A stretch of 64,000 nucleotides of DNA. Origin: Minicystis rosea (GTDB taxonomy: Bacteria > Myxococcota_A > Polyangia > Polyangiales > Polyangiaceae). Location of the stretch: positions 6,369,573-6,433,572 of the forward strand of contig CP016211.1 of assembly GCA_001931535.1 (NCBI GenBank). Direction: 5' to 3'. How positions within the stretch are numbered: position 1 is the stretch's first letter; every line of letters starts with the position of its first letter. A model generated the notes under the pieces. That model was given only the letters and a program-made list of their open reading frames with translations. It was not told where the DNA came from and did not search any database. Below, piece after piece: positions 7,711 to 18,204 of this stretch. The position numbers and the translations under genes were made by a program.

Positions 7711-10353
7711 ATGGCTCGCTCCCGCTTTGCTCCCAGCCTCGCGTCGACCGGCGCTGGGCGAGGCGTTGTGGCGGATGCAACGAGCTTCTTGGGCCGGCAC
7801 GCAGAGCTCGAGCTGCTGCGCGCGTTCTTCGCGGAGCACCGGCCGCTCTTGACCCTCCTCGGGCCAGCGGGGATGGGCAAGACCCGCCTCGCGCAGCGGT
7901 TCGCGTCGCTGTCGGCCGGCGATTGGAACGGAGGGGTCTTCTTCTGCGACCTCACGGGCGCGCGGGACGAGGACGCGTTCCTCACGAACGTGGCGCGGTG
8001 CCTCGGGCTGAGCGTCGCCGGCGCGGTCGACGAGATGGGCGTCGCCATCGGCCGATCGCTCGCGACGCGCGGGCGACTCTTGCTCGTGCTCGACAACCTG
8101 GAGCAGCTCCTCCCGCGCGCCGCGGCCCCCATCGCCTCGTGGGTCGCGCTCGCGCCCGACGCGGCCATCCTGGTCACCTCACGGGAGCGCATGCGCGTCA
8201 CGGCCGAGGTGGTGCACGATCTAGCGCCGCTGCCGGAGGCGGTGGATCTCTTCCTCGACCGTGCCAGGCGGGTCCGGCCGGGCTTCGCGCCCAAGGAGGA
8301 GGAGGTCGCCGTCATCGCAGAGATCGCCGCCCGGCTCGACCGCATCCCGCTCGCCGTCGAGTTGGCCGCGGCGCGCGCGCACGTGCTCTCCCCGCGCGAG
8401 ATGCTCGCCCGGATGGCGAGCCGCTTCGAGTTGCTCACGTGCGGCGCGCGGGACGTCGACGCCCGCAAGTCCACGATGAACCGCGCCATCCGCTGGTCAT
8501 GGGATCTGCTCGACGCGCACGAGCGCTGCGCGCTCGCCGCCGCGTCGATGTTTCGCGGAGGCTTCTCGCTCGTCGCCGCCGAGCACGTGCTCGGCGGAGC
8601 GCGCGCGCCGGGCGCCCCGGAGGTCCTCGATCTGGTCCAGTCACTCTGCGACAAGTCGCTCCTCCTATCGCGGCCCGCGGTCGCGCCGGGCGAGCCGATC
8701 CGTTTCGCGATGTACGAGTCCATCCACGCCTTCGCGGCAGAGCGGCTCGCCGAGAGCGGAGAAGCGGCGGCCGTGGCGCGCAGACACGCGCAGCACTACC
8801 TCGATGTGGCAGACGCGTTGCGGGCCGCGCCGGAGGGGCACGAGCGAGCGCTGAGCCGACTCGCGGCCGAACGCGACAACTACCGCGCCATCCTTGAACG
8901 AAGCCTTCCTACCGAGGCCATGCGCGCTGCCGTAGCGCTCGACGCGTTCTCGACGGGCGACAGCCTCTCGCCGCTCGAAACGCGTCACCTCACCGCTGCG
9001 ATCGACGCCGCGCCCGTGGGAAGCCCGCGCCGCCTCCGCGCCGCTGCGCTGCTCGCGCGCGCGACGGCGAACACGTGGGCGGGCCCGCTCGCTGATGCCG
9101 AGACCGACTGTCGCGAGGCCCTCGTCATCGCGGAGGCAGAGGGCGATCACCGCATGGCCGCCGCCGCGCACACCCGGCTCGGCTACGTCCACTACAAGCT
9201 GGGCCGCTCGGCCGAGGCGCTCGCGCAGCACGAGCGGGCGCTCGCCGGCTACGGCGCCACCGGCGACGTCGTCGGTGAGGTGACCACGCTCCAGAACCTG
9301 GGAGGCACGCTGCTGTCGGTGGGCCGCCGCGCGGAGGCGATCGATCGGCTGGAGCAGTCCCTCGCGCTCTGCCGCGCCCGCGGGTACCCCCGCGGCGAGG
9401 TGCGCGCGCGCGCGAGCATCGGGTACTACCACCTCGAGCGAGGCGCCTACGAGCCGGCCCGCGCCTCCTACGAGCAGAGCCTCGCCCTCGCCCGGCGCTT
9501 CGGCGTCCACCGCATGGCGATGCTGTCCACGGGTTACCTCGGCGTGCTCAGCTTCGATCACGGGCTCCTCGATGACGCGCTCGAGTACCTCGCCACCGCC
9601 ACCGTCGAGGCCCAGCGACGCGGCGAGCGACGCTCCGAGGCCGTGTTCCTCGCCTTCCGTGGCGCGGTGCGGGCGGCGCTCGGCGACGTCGACGGTGCCA
9701 TGACCCATGCGGGCGCCGCCGAGGCCCTGATCGACAGCGACGTCGTCGCCGTCGTCGTCCGGCTTTGCGCGGGCCACATCGATCTCGCGCGGAGTCGCGA
9801 GGCCGCCGGCTTCGGCGACCCCGCCGGCGCGCGCCGCCACCATACGGCCGCGCAGGCACGTGCCGACGCCGCGCACGCGCCCGGTCCTGCCGGCCAGGGG
9901 CTCATCGACACCTACGACGACGCGCGGGTCGCGCTCCGCATCTTGGAGCGGGCGATCGCGGACGCCGACGCAGCGCGCTCCGAGCCGAAGCCCCGCAGCG
10001 GAGAGCCGCGCTCGCGCCGGCGTCGCGTGCTGCTGGTCCCGCCCGACGCCGCGTGGTTCCAGCTCGGGGCCGGGCCGCCGGTCGCGCTCGCGCACCGCCG
10101 CGTGCTCCGGCAGATCCTGGCCGCCCTCTGCGATCGCGCGGAGGCCTCGCCAGGCGAGGTCGTCGACGCCGAGCGCCTCATCGAAGCCGGCTGGCCTGCC
10201 CAGAAGATGGAGCGCACCGCGGCGCGAAATCGCCTTCAGGTGGCGCTCGCCACGCTCCGCTCGCTCGGGCTCCGCGACGTGCTGGAGCGCCATCGTGACG
10301 GCTACCGCCTCGACCCCCGCGTGCGCGTCCTCCGACGCGAGACCCACAATTAA
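7711..10353 (+). CDS. Large ATPase/TPR transcriptional regulator with C-terminal winged-helix-like domain
   Basis: 880 residues. A P-loop GPAGMGKT lies at 51-58 and a Walker B-like LLLVLDNLEQL near 130, followed by TSRERMRV sensor and PLAVELAAAR helical regions, the arrangement of STAND/NB-ARC regulators. From about 430 to 700 there are TPR-like repeats (AHTRLGYVHYKLGRSAEALA, TLQNLGGTLLSVGRRAEAID, ARASIGYYHLERGAYEPARA). After a basic linker the last ~90 residues (VALAHRRVLRQILAALCD ... GEVVDAERLIEAGWPAQKM ... RNRLQVALATLRSLGLRD) look like a winged-helix effector domain. STAND ATPases act as ATP-driven molecular switches. Three direct repeats at its stop codon, before the LamG lipoprotein gene, are the likely target. 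Confidence 0.8.
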   Translation: MARSRFAPSLASTGAGRGVVADATSFLGRHAELELLRAFFAEHRPLLTLLGPAGMGKTRLAQRFASLSAGDWNGGVFFCDLTGARDEDAFLTNVARCLGLSVAGAVDEMGVAIGRSLATRGRLLLVLDNLEQLLPRAAAPIASWVALAPDAAILVTSRERMRVTAEVVHDLAPLPEAVDLFLDRARRVRPGFAPKEEEVAVIAEIAARLDRIPLAVELAAARAHVLSPREMLARMASRFELLTCGARDVDARKSTMNRAIRWSWDLLDAHERCALAAASMFRGGFSLVAAEHVLGGARAPGAPEVLDLVQSLCDKSLLLSRPAVAPGEPIRFAMYESIHAFAAERLAESGEAAAVARRHAQHYLDVADALRAAPEGHERALSRLAAERDNYRAILERSLPTEAMRAAVALDAFSTGDSLSPLETRHLTAAIDAAPVGSPRRLRAAALLARATANTWAGPLADAETDCREALVIAEAEGDHRMAAAAHTRLGYVHYKLGRSAEALAQHERALAGYGATGDVVGEVTTLQNLGGTLLSVGRRAEAIDRLEQSLALCRARGYPRGEVRARASIGYYHLERGAYEPARASYEQSLALARRFGVHRMAMLSTGYLGVLSFDHGLLDDALEYLATATVEAQRRGERRSEAVFLAFRGAVRAALGDVDGAMTHAGAAEALIDSDVVAVVVRLCAGHIDLARSREAAGFGDPAGARRHHTAAQARADAAHAPGPAGQGLIDTYDDARVALRILERAIADADAARSEPKPRSGEPRSRRRRVLLVPPDAAWFQLGAGPPVALAHRRVLRQILAALCDRAEASPGEVVDAERLIEAGWPAQKMERTAARNRLQVALATLRSLGLRDVLERHRDGYRLDPRVRVLRRETHN

Positions 10354-10379
10354 TCGCGGTTAATCCCGCTTAATCCCTA
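10350..10379. promoter_or_regulatory. Three tandem 10-bp repeats (TTAATCnnnn) upstream of the LamG lipoprotein gene
   Basis: TTAATC occurs at 10350, 10360 and 10370, exactly 10 bp apart (TTAATCGCGG, TTAATCCCGC, TTAATCCCTA), overlapping the TAA stop of the ATPase regulator and ending 32 bp before the next start. One repeat per helical turn is the pattern bound cooperatively by winged-helix (OmpR/SARP-type) domains (established), and the upstream gene ends in such a domain. The AT-rich core stands out in GC-rich DNA. Confidence 0.55.
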
Positions 10380-10411
10380 GCGATCCTGCCTCGAAAACCA
10401 TGGAGGCAGCG

Positions 10412-12943
10412 ATGGGAAGAAGCATGACGAACGGTGGCTCCGGGATCCTCGGAGCCTTGCTCCTGGCAGCGCTGGCAGCGGCTCCCACGGGCTGTGGTGG
10501 TACGGGCTCCGTCACCAGCAGCGGCGGTGGCAGCACCAGCAGCAGCGGCGGCACCGGAGGTGGAGGCGGCGCATGCGCGTCGGGCCTCGGCGACTGCGAC
10601 GCCGACACGGCGAACGGCTGCGAGACACCGCTGACCACGCTGACCGACTGCGGCGGCTGCGGCGTCGCCTGCGCGCTCACCAACGCGGTGGCCTCGTGCA
10701 CCGGCGGAACGTGCCGGATCGCATCGTGCGCCGCCGGCTTCTTCGACTGCGACGCAGACGCGAGCAACGGCTGCGAGGCCACCGCGTGCAGCCCGGGCGC
10801 GACCTGCACCGACGGCAACGGCTGCGACAGCGGCGTCTGCAAGGACGGCGTCTGCCAGGCAGCAACCTGCACCGACGAAAAGAAGAACGACGCAGAGACC
10901 GACGTCGACTGCGGCGGCGACACGTGCCCCGCGTGCGCAACGGATGCGACCTGCGCGAAGGGCTCCGACTGCGCGAGCGGCGTCTGCAAGAGCGGCGTCT
11001 GCCAAGCGGCAACGTGCACGGACGAGAAGAAGAACGGCGCGGAGACCGACGTCGACTGCGGCGGCGGCACGTGCCCTGCGTGCGAGACCGACGCGTCGTG
11101 CATCAACGCCGCCGACTGCGCGAGCGCCGTTTGCATCAACGGCATCTGCCAAGCGGCTACGTGCACCGACGGCGTCCAGAACCAGGGCGAGACCGGCCTC
11201 GACTGCGGCGGGCCGTGCAGCGGATGCGCGTTGGGCCAGCCGTGCGTGAACGGCACCGACTGCGCGAGCGGCACGTGCATCGACGATACCTGCCAGCTCT
11301 TCGGTGGTCCGGTGTGCCATGACGGCAAGTTGAACGGCGCCGAAACCGGCCTCGATTGCGGTGGCTGCGCCTGCGCGCCGTGCGCCGACGGCCTCGGATG
11401 CCGGCGTGCCTCCGATTGCCAGACCGGCGTTTGCCTGGGCGGCGTCTGCCGGACGCCGACATGCTTCGACGACGTGAAGAACGGCAACGAGACCGGCATC
11501 GACTGCGGCGGCGACTGCGGCGCGTGCCAGTCCGCGAGCACGCCGGTCGTGATCTCGACGCTGCTTCACTTCGACAGCAACCTCTCCGACGCGAGCGGCA
11601 AGGTCGTCACCCGCATCGGCGCCGGCGACGTCACCACGATGGAGTCCCGCTTCGGCGGCGGGGCGATGTACTTCGACGGAGCGACGTACCTCGAGCTCGG
11701 CCCCAGCCAAGACTTCGACTTCGGCGACGGCGACTTCACCGTCGAGTACTGGTTCAAGGAGCTCCCGCCGCACCTCAACTACGAGGGCTTCGTCGAGCTC
11801 TTCGGCTCGAGCACGCTGAACGTCATCGTCGGCGCGGCCCTGCTCTCGCCGGTGTACGACACGACGGGGGCCGGGGTGAGCGAGACGTCGTTCGATCACT
11901 ACGCCATCGTCCGCAGAGGCGACACGCTGCGTACGTTCCGGAACGGGGTGTGGCGCTCCACGACCTCGTACACGGGCACTGTCGGCGCGGCCACCGACAA
12001 GCTCCGAATTGGGCTCAACAACAACAACACCCAGTACCTGAGCGGCTATCTCGACGAGCTCCGCGTCACCAAAGGCTTGGCCCGGTACACGTCCGACTTT
12101 TCGCCGCCGACCAAGGCCTTCTCGCTCGGCGAGTCGTGCACGGTCGCGAACGACTGCCCGAGCAGTGTCTGCGCCGCGGGCATCTGCGCGGCGTCCTCGT
12201 GCGCCGACGGCGTTCGCAACGGCGCGGAGACCGATGTCGACTGCGGCGGTGACGCTGCGTGCTCTGCCTGCGCCACCGGCCGGGCCTGCGTATCCTACGC
12301 AGACTGCGTGAGCGGCATCTGCGAGGGCGGCATCTGCCGTCCGAGCGGCGACGTCGTCCTCCTGCACTTCGACGGCGCCGACGGCTCCACGGTGTTCACG
12401 GAAGCGACCGGCAAGCCCGTCCTCCGCACGGGGAACGGCGCCATCCAGAGCGCAAACGTGAAGTTCGGCACCGGCGCCGCGTACTTCGACGGTGCCACCA
12501 AGCTGACCATCCCGGTCCACCACAGCTTCGACTTCCGCTGCGGTGACTTCACCGTCGAATACTGGTTCAAGGAAGTCGCGCCGCAATCCAACTACGAGGG
12601 ATTCTTCGCGCTCGCCTCCGGGACGCTCTACATCGTCAGCGGCACGATGCTGATCTCGCCCGTGTACTACAACCCCGTGATGACCCTCGATGCCACGAGC
12701 TTTCAGCACTACGCGATCGTGCGCTCGGGCAGCACGCTCAATGGCTATTACAAGGGCAAGCAGGTGTACTCGACGCCTTATGACGGGGCCTGCGGCGACG
12801 CCGCCGACGCGCTCATCATCGGTTACAATCCCAACAACAACCAATACATGACCGGCTACCTCGACGAGGTGCGGATCACCAAGGGCATGGCCCGCTACAC
12901 GTCGGACTTCGTGCCTCCGGCAGCGGCCTTCACGTACCCGTGA
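10412..12943 (+). CDS. Secreted Cys-rich lipoprotein with two LamG/concanavalin-like domains
   Basis: GGAGG lies 5 nt before ATG 10412 (two other ATGs at 10400 and 10424 are less well placed). The signal ILGALLLAALAAAPTGC ends in a cysteine likely to be lipidated, followed by a Ser/Gly linker. Residues ~50-370 hold about eight disulphide-type repeats of the form ATCTDEKKNGAETDVDCGG with C.AC. Then come two LamG-3-type beta-sandwiches (LLHFDSNLSDASGKVV ... FTVEYWFKE ... LDELRVTKGLARYTSDF) separated by another Cys-rich stretch. LamG domains bind carbohydrate or protein ligands, so this is probably a surface adhesin or scavenger. It directly follows the ATPase regulator and its direct repeats. 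Confidence 0.85.
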   Translation: MGRSMTNGGSGILGALLLAALAAAPTGCGGTGSVTSSGGGSTSSSGGTGGGGGACASGLGDCDADTANGCETPLTTLTDCGGCGVACALTNAVASCTGGTCRIASCAAGFFDCDADASNGCEATACSPGATCTDGNGCDSGVCKDGVCQAATCTDEKKNDAETDVDCGGDTCPACATDATCAKGSDCASGVCKSGVCQAATCTDEKKNGAETDVDCGGGTCPACETDASCINAADCASAVCINGICQAATCTDGVQNQGETGLDCGGPCSGCALGQPCVNGTDCASGTCIDDTCQLFGGPVCHDGKLNGAETGLDCGGCACAPCADGLGCRRASDCQTGVCLGGVCRTPTCFDDVKNGNETGIDCGGDCGACQSASTPVVISTLLHFDSNLSDASGKVVTRIGAGDVTTMESRFGGGAMYFDGATYLELGPSQDFDFGDGDFTVEYWFKELPPHLNYEGFVELFGSSTLNVIVGAALLSPVYDTTGAGVSETSFDHYAIVRRGDTLRTFRNGVWRSTTSYTGTVGAATDKLRIGLNNNNTQYLSGYLDELRVTKGLARYTSDFSPPTKAFSLGESCTVANDCPSSVCAAGICAASSCADGVRNGAETDVDCGGDAACSACATGRACVSYADCVSGICEGGICRPSGDVVLLHFDGADGSTVFTEATGKPVLRTGNGAIQSANVKFGTGAAYFDGATKLTIPVHHSFDFRCGDFTVEYWFKEVAPQSNYEGFFALASGTLYIVSGTMLISPVYYNPVMTLDATSFQHYAIVRSGSTLNGYYKGKQVYSTPYDGACGDAADALIIGYNPNNNQYMTGYLDEVRITKGMARYTSDFVPPAAAFTYP

Positions 12944-13130
12944 GCCGAGCGTAACGCTCACTCCAACCGCGCCCGATCGATTCTCCTCTCCAGCATCATC
13001 TCTTCGTGCCGCCCAGCGTGCCGGCCCATCGTGGTCGGCACGACTGGCCGTGCGCCTCCTGCACAGGGGGGACGCAACGCCAAGGCGCGTGATGGGCATT
13101 CTCAACTGACACGTTCCAACGCCTTCTCGG

Positions 13131-14087
13131 TCACTGTGTGTGGCCTCGGCCAGGATTCCGGCTACGGGTACGCCGGCGGGAAGGTGACGACACTGGCCGA
13201 TCCACCGAGGGTGGCAGCTCCGTGACGATGAAATCGATGAACGACCGCACGCGCGGCACGTTCTGCGCTCCCGGCGGCCACAGGAGATGGAATGCATTGC
13301 TCCCGACCGTGCAGGCTTCGAGGACCCGAATCAGTCGCCCGTCCGAGAGTTGTTGACGAACGAAGTAGTCCGGTACACAGGCGACGCCGCGCCCGAGCAC
13401 GGCCATGATGACCAGCGCCTCGATGCTGCTGGCCACCAGGCCCTCCGTCAGATCGAGCGACGCGAAATCACCGCCGCTGAGCGGCCACGGCTCGATCTTT
13501 CCCGTGCGCGGCTTCCGGTAAAGGAGCAGGCGGTGTCGGGCCAGATCGGGGGGCGTCGCTGGCATCGAAAGGTTCGCGAAATAGGCAGGCGCCGCGACGA
13601 TCACGGGACGAAACGATGCGAGCTTCCGGATCGAAAGCCGCGAGCTCTGCGGCTCGCCGGTGCGAATCGCCAGGTCGAATCCATCGCGGATGACGTCCAC
13701 CAGTCGATCGCTGAAATCGACATCGAGGTCCACATGAGGATGAAGACGGGAGAACTCGGCGAGGAGTGGTGTGAAGAAGCCAATCGCCGTCGGCAGAGCG
13801 ATACGCAGGCGCCCTCGCGGCACCTCTCCTCCACGAGCGAAGTCGCGCTTGGTCGCCTCGAGCTCCGCGAGGATGCGCAGGCTCCGCGCGAGCAGACGCG
13901 CTCCCTCCTCGGTGCAGGAGACGCTGCGGGTCGTCCGATGGAAGAGCCGCACGCCGAAGTGCTTCTCGAGGCGGGCGATGGTCTTGCCGATCGCCGAGGC
14001 CGAGACACCGAGCCGGCGCCCGGCCTCGACGAAGCTCCTCGTCTCGGCCACCTGCACGACGACGTTCAATTCGCTCAAGCTGTCCAT
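13131..14087 (-). CDS. LysR-family transcriptional regulator
   Basis: 318 residues. The N-terminal winged helix-turn-helix is canonical: LNVVVQVAETRSFVEAGRRL, GVSASAIGKTIARLEKHFGV, RLFHRTTRSVSCTEEGARLL. The rest is a periplasmic-binding-protein-like effector domain (GRLRIALPTAIGFFTPLLAE, DLAIRTGEP, GRGVACVPDYFV). It belongs to the subgroup close to oxidoreductase regulators in proteobacteria. It is divergent from the antibiotic-biosynthesis-type monooxygenase at 14285, with ~197 bp between, the usual LysR target arrangement. A C-terminal Arg/Ser-rich extension of ~25 residues is odd and may be loose. No clear T-N11-A box was identified. Confidence 0.92.
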   Translation of the reverse strand: MDSLSELNVVVQVAETRSFVEAGRRLGVSASAIGKTIARLEKHFGVRLFHRTTRSVSCTEEGARLLARSLRILAELEATKRDFARGGEVPRGRLRIALPTAIGFFTPLLAEFSRLHPHVDLDVDFSDRLVDVIRDGFDLAIRTGEPQSSRLSIRKLASFRPVIVAAPAYFANLSMPATPPDLARHRLLLYRKPRTGKIEPWPLSGGDFASLDLTEGLVASSIEALVIMAVLGRGVACVPDYFVRQQLSDGRLIRVLEACTVGSNAFHLLWPPGAQNVPRVRSFIDFIVTELPPSVDRPVSSPSRRRTRSRNPGRGHTQ

Positions 14088-14284
14088 CCCGAATCCACTC
14101 TCATCCTCAGGCCAATGGGCCTTCTCTCTATCTAACCATCCAATCCGTCGACATGCTGGCGCCGGATTCCGGACCCACAGTCCACAATGACCGGAGCTCG
14201 GGGCCGTTTCTGCTGCGATGGCGGCGACCTATAGCGTGTGCGTGACGGCAGCCGCTCATGGCTGTCCTCATCCAGGAGCCCATC

Positions 14285-14629
14285 ATGTCCATTGCGAGCT
14301 CGCCGACGACTCACGCCCTCGATCGCGGCACCGTCTTCGTCGTGAACGTCATCCACGCTCATCCCGGCAAGCAGGAGGCTGCCCTCGAGATCATTCGCGA
14401 GATCGTCGAGTACGTCGCCGCCCGCCGCAAAGAGTTCCTGTGGAGCACGCTCGCCACGAGCGTCGACGGCGAGACCGTCGTCAACATCGAGGCGATCACC
14501 GGGCCCGGCGACGTCGAGACGTTCTTCTCGGACCCGACGTTCTCCGCGAGTTTCGAGCAGTTGAAAGCCGTCGGCCGCTACGAGTTCCACATCTACCGAG
14601 CGAGGGATCTCATCTTGCCGCGAGCGTGA
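14285..14629 (+). CDS. Antibiotic-biosynthesis monooxygenase (ABM)-like small protein
   Basis: 114 residues from ATG 14285, with AGGAG 6 nt upstream (an in-frame ATG at 14258 lacks a site). The ABM dimeric alpha/beta barrel is visible: VFVVNVIHAHPGKQEAALEI first strand and helix, REFLW-like segment (RKEFLWSTLATSVDG), VVNIEAITGPGDVETFFSDP and VGRYEFHIYRA. Such enzymes act on aromatic or heme-like substrates without bound cofactor (family knowledge), and several are quinol monooxygenases. It is cytoplasmic, divergent from the LysR gene that likely controls it, perhaps in response to quinones or reactive aromatics. Confidence 0.75.
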   Translation: MSIASSPTTHALDRGTVFVVNVIHAHPGKQEAALEIIREIVEYVAARRKEFLWSTLATSVDGETVVNIEAITGPGDVETFFSDPTFSASFEQLKAVGRYEFHIYRARDLILPRA

Positions 14630-14659
14630 AGGGCCGCAAACAATAGGTGAGTGGCGCGC

Positions 14660-15556
14660 TCAGCGTCGCTGGAAGGCGAGGATCTTCGCGTTCACGAGGT
14701 CCGCTCGGACGATCGTCAGGTCGTGCCCTGCGCCGGGGAGGACCTCCGCGTCGATGTCGGGCGCGACCGCTCGGAGGCGCTGGACGGCGTCCCGCGCAGC
14801 GTAGATCTTCTCGTTCTCGCCCACCAGATAGAGCGTGGGGACGCGCAGCGCCCGCAGCTCGTCGTCGCTCAGGAGATCCGGGGGGACCGTGCGCCGCGGC
14901 GCGAAGCACCGCATGGCGACGAACGAGTCCTCTGTCCATTCGTCCACGATCTGCCTGCCAGCCTCGTCTCGCCGCGCGAGATCCTCGAGCAACCAATCCA
15001 TGAAGCGGCGCGAGAACCAGCGCAGTGGGATCACGCAGAGCACGGCGCGCGCGATCCAGGCCAACGACAGCGGCAGCACCGTGAAGACGGGCGCGAGCAG
15101 CACGAGCGCAGAAAGCCGCTCGGGAAAGCGCAGCGCATAGCGGCTGGCGAGCCATCCACCGTAGGACAGCCCCACGAGGCATATCCCATTCTCGAGACCG
15201 AGGCCCGCTCGCACCTCGTCGAGCCAATCCGTGAGATCGACGACGGTCCGGGCCGGTCGGACAGGGACGCTGCGCCCGTGCTCGTAGAGAAGATCGATCG
15301 CGAAGACCCGATGCGACGCCGAGAGGGCCTCGATGTTCGCGGCCCACTGGAGCGAGCTGCCGCCGACGCCGTGAAGCAGCACCATGGGCGGCGCCTCCAC
15401 CGGCCCGCTGATGCGCACGAAGGTCTTCCCGAAAGAGGTGTCGACCATGCTCGACACCGACGGGACGGGCCATCGCGCCGCGCGCAGATCGTAGCGCGCC
15501 CAGAACCGCGCTTGCGCCTTCGCCGATCGAAAGGGATGGTGATCTCCGAGCGTCAT
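14660..15556 (-). CDS. Alpha/beta hydrolase
   Basis: From ATG 15556 the product is 298 residues (MTLGDHHPFRSAKAQARFWA). It has the oxyanion HG motif in MVLLHGVGGSSLQW, nucleophile elbow GLSYGGW (GxSxG), acid in LYLVGENEKIYA and catalytic histidine in LPGAGHDLTIV. A cap-like hydrophobic insert (LSLAWIARAVLCVIPLRWFS) follows the elbow. The reading frame stays open to 15829, but the upstream part looks non-coding. The fold covers esterases, epoxide hydrolases and C-C hydrolases; this one cannot be assigned. It is convergent with the ABM gene and lies about 475 bp from the divergent cytochrome gene. Confidence 0.85.
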   Translation of the reverse strand: MTLGDHHPFRSAKAQARFWARYDLRAARWPVPSVSSMVDTSFGKTFVRISGPVEAPPMVLLHGVGGSSLQWAANIEALSASHRVFAIDLLYEHGRSVPVRPARTVVDLTDWLDEVRAGLGLENGICLVGLSYGGWLASRYALRFPERLSALVLLAPVFTVLPLSLAWIARAVLCVIPLRWFSRRFMDWLLEDLARRDEAGRQIVDEWTEDSFVAMRCFAPRRTVPPDLLSDDELRALRVPTLYLVGENEKIYAARDAVQRLRAVAPDIDAEVLPGAGHDLTIVRADLVNAKILAFQRR

Positions 15557-15956
15557 CGCGACGCCCCCAACCCTCCACGGCGCATGCGTATTCCGCAGGC
15601 GACCGCGTGCTGTCGTCGAGGTGGCATACGTGGCTGTCGCCAATGCAGCCAATGCAGAGCATTGGTTGCCGCAGCAAACGATGCCAATGAGCGTCGTGCG
15701 AACGGACCCTCGGAAGAGTGACACGTTTGCGAGCAAGGCTCCGAGTCGAAGACACTCCCCTGCTTCCTGGGTCGTGCGCTGCCGTGTCTCCCGTGCCGTC
15801 GCGCACGGCGACCAGACCGGCCTCCGCACATGGCACGAAGCCCGACGTGCGAGTACGTCGCAACCTTTGACACAGAAGGTTTTCCCCGACTCCTGTGCGT
15901 CATCGCTTGTGCGCGGCGTCAGAGCAATATCCGCTCGGAGATGGCAATTTCAATTT

Positions 15957-15977
15957 ACTTGCTGTCAACAAGCAAGT
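15957..15977. promoter_or_regulatory. Inverted repeat ACTTGCT-n7-AGCAAGT upstream of the di-heme cytochrome gene
   Basis: A perfect 7-bp inverted repeat with a 7-bp spacer lies in an AT-rich patch (about 15942-15982) of otherwise GC-rich DNA, ~55 bp before the ATG at 16032. The symmetry and position fit an operator overlapping a promoter. The regulator is unknown. The rest of the ~475-bp interval 15557-16031 shows no convincing gene. Confidence 0.4.
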
Positions 15978-16031
15978 TATTGTCCGTGCGCTCGGGCGGG
16001 GGCCCGAGGTTCGAACATGGAGGGTCTCACG

Positions 16032-18065
<2,034 letters not shown>

Positions 18066-18134
18066 TCCTACAGCGCCAGGCCGTCGTGCTCTGCCAGATC
18101 ACCGAGCTTTCGTGGCGTTCCGCGGGCCGCCGCG

Positions 18135-18163
18135 CCTTCAGCCGGGAGCCCGGCGCTGGAAGG
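18135..18163 (+). terminator. Imperfect hairpin downstream of the di-heme cytochrome gene
   Basis: CCTTC..CCGGG-AG-CCCGG..GAAGG can fold into an interrupted stem about 70 bp after the stop at 18065, between convergent genes. There is no clear U-tract, so this is a weak candidate that could serve either strand. Confidence 0.3.
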
Positions 18164-18204
18164 ATCGGTTCGCGGCTCGCAGCCGGGCGAATCGCTGCGG
18201 CGCC

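Noticed and set aside
10370..13297. A 975-codon open frame opposite the LamG lipoprotein gene
   Set aside because: High-GC antisense frame of repetitive composition without domain or start signal; the plus strand has signal peptide, Cys repeats and LamG domains.
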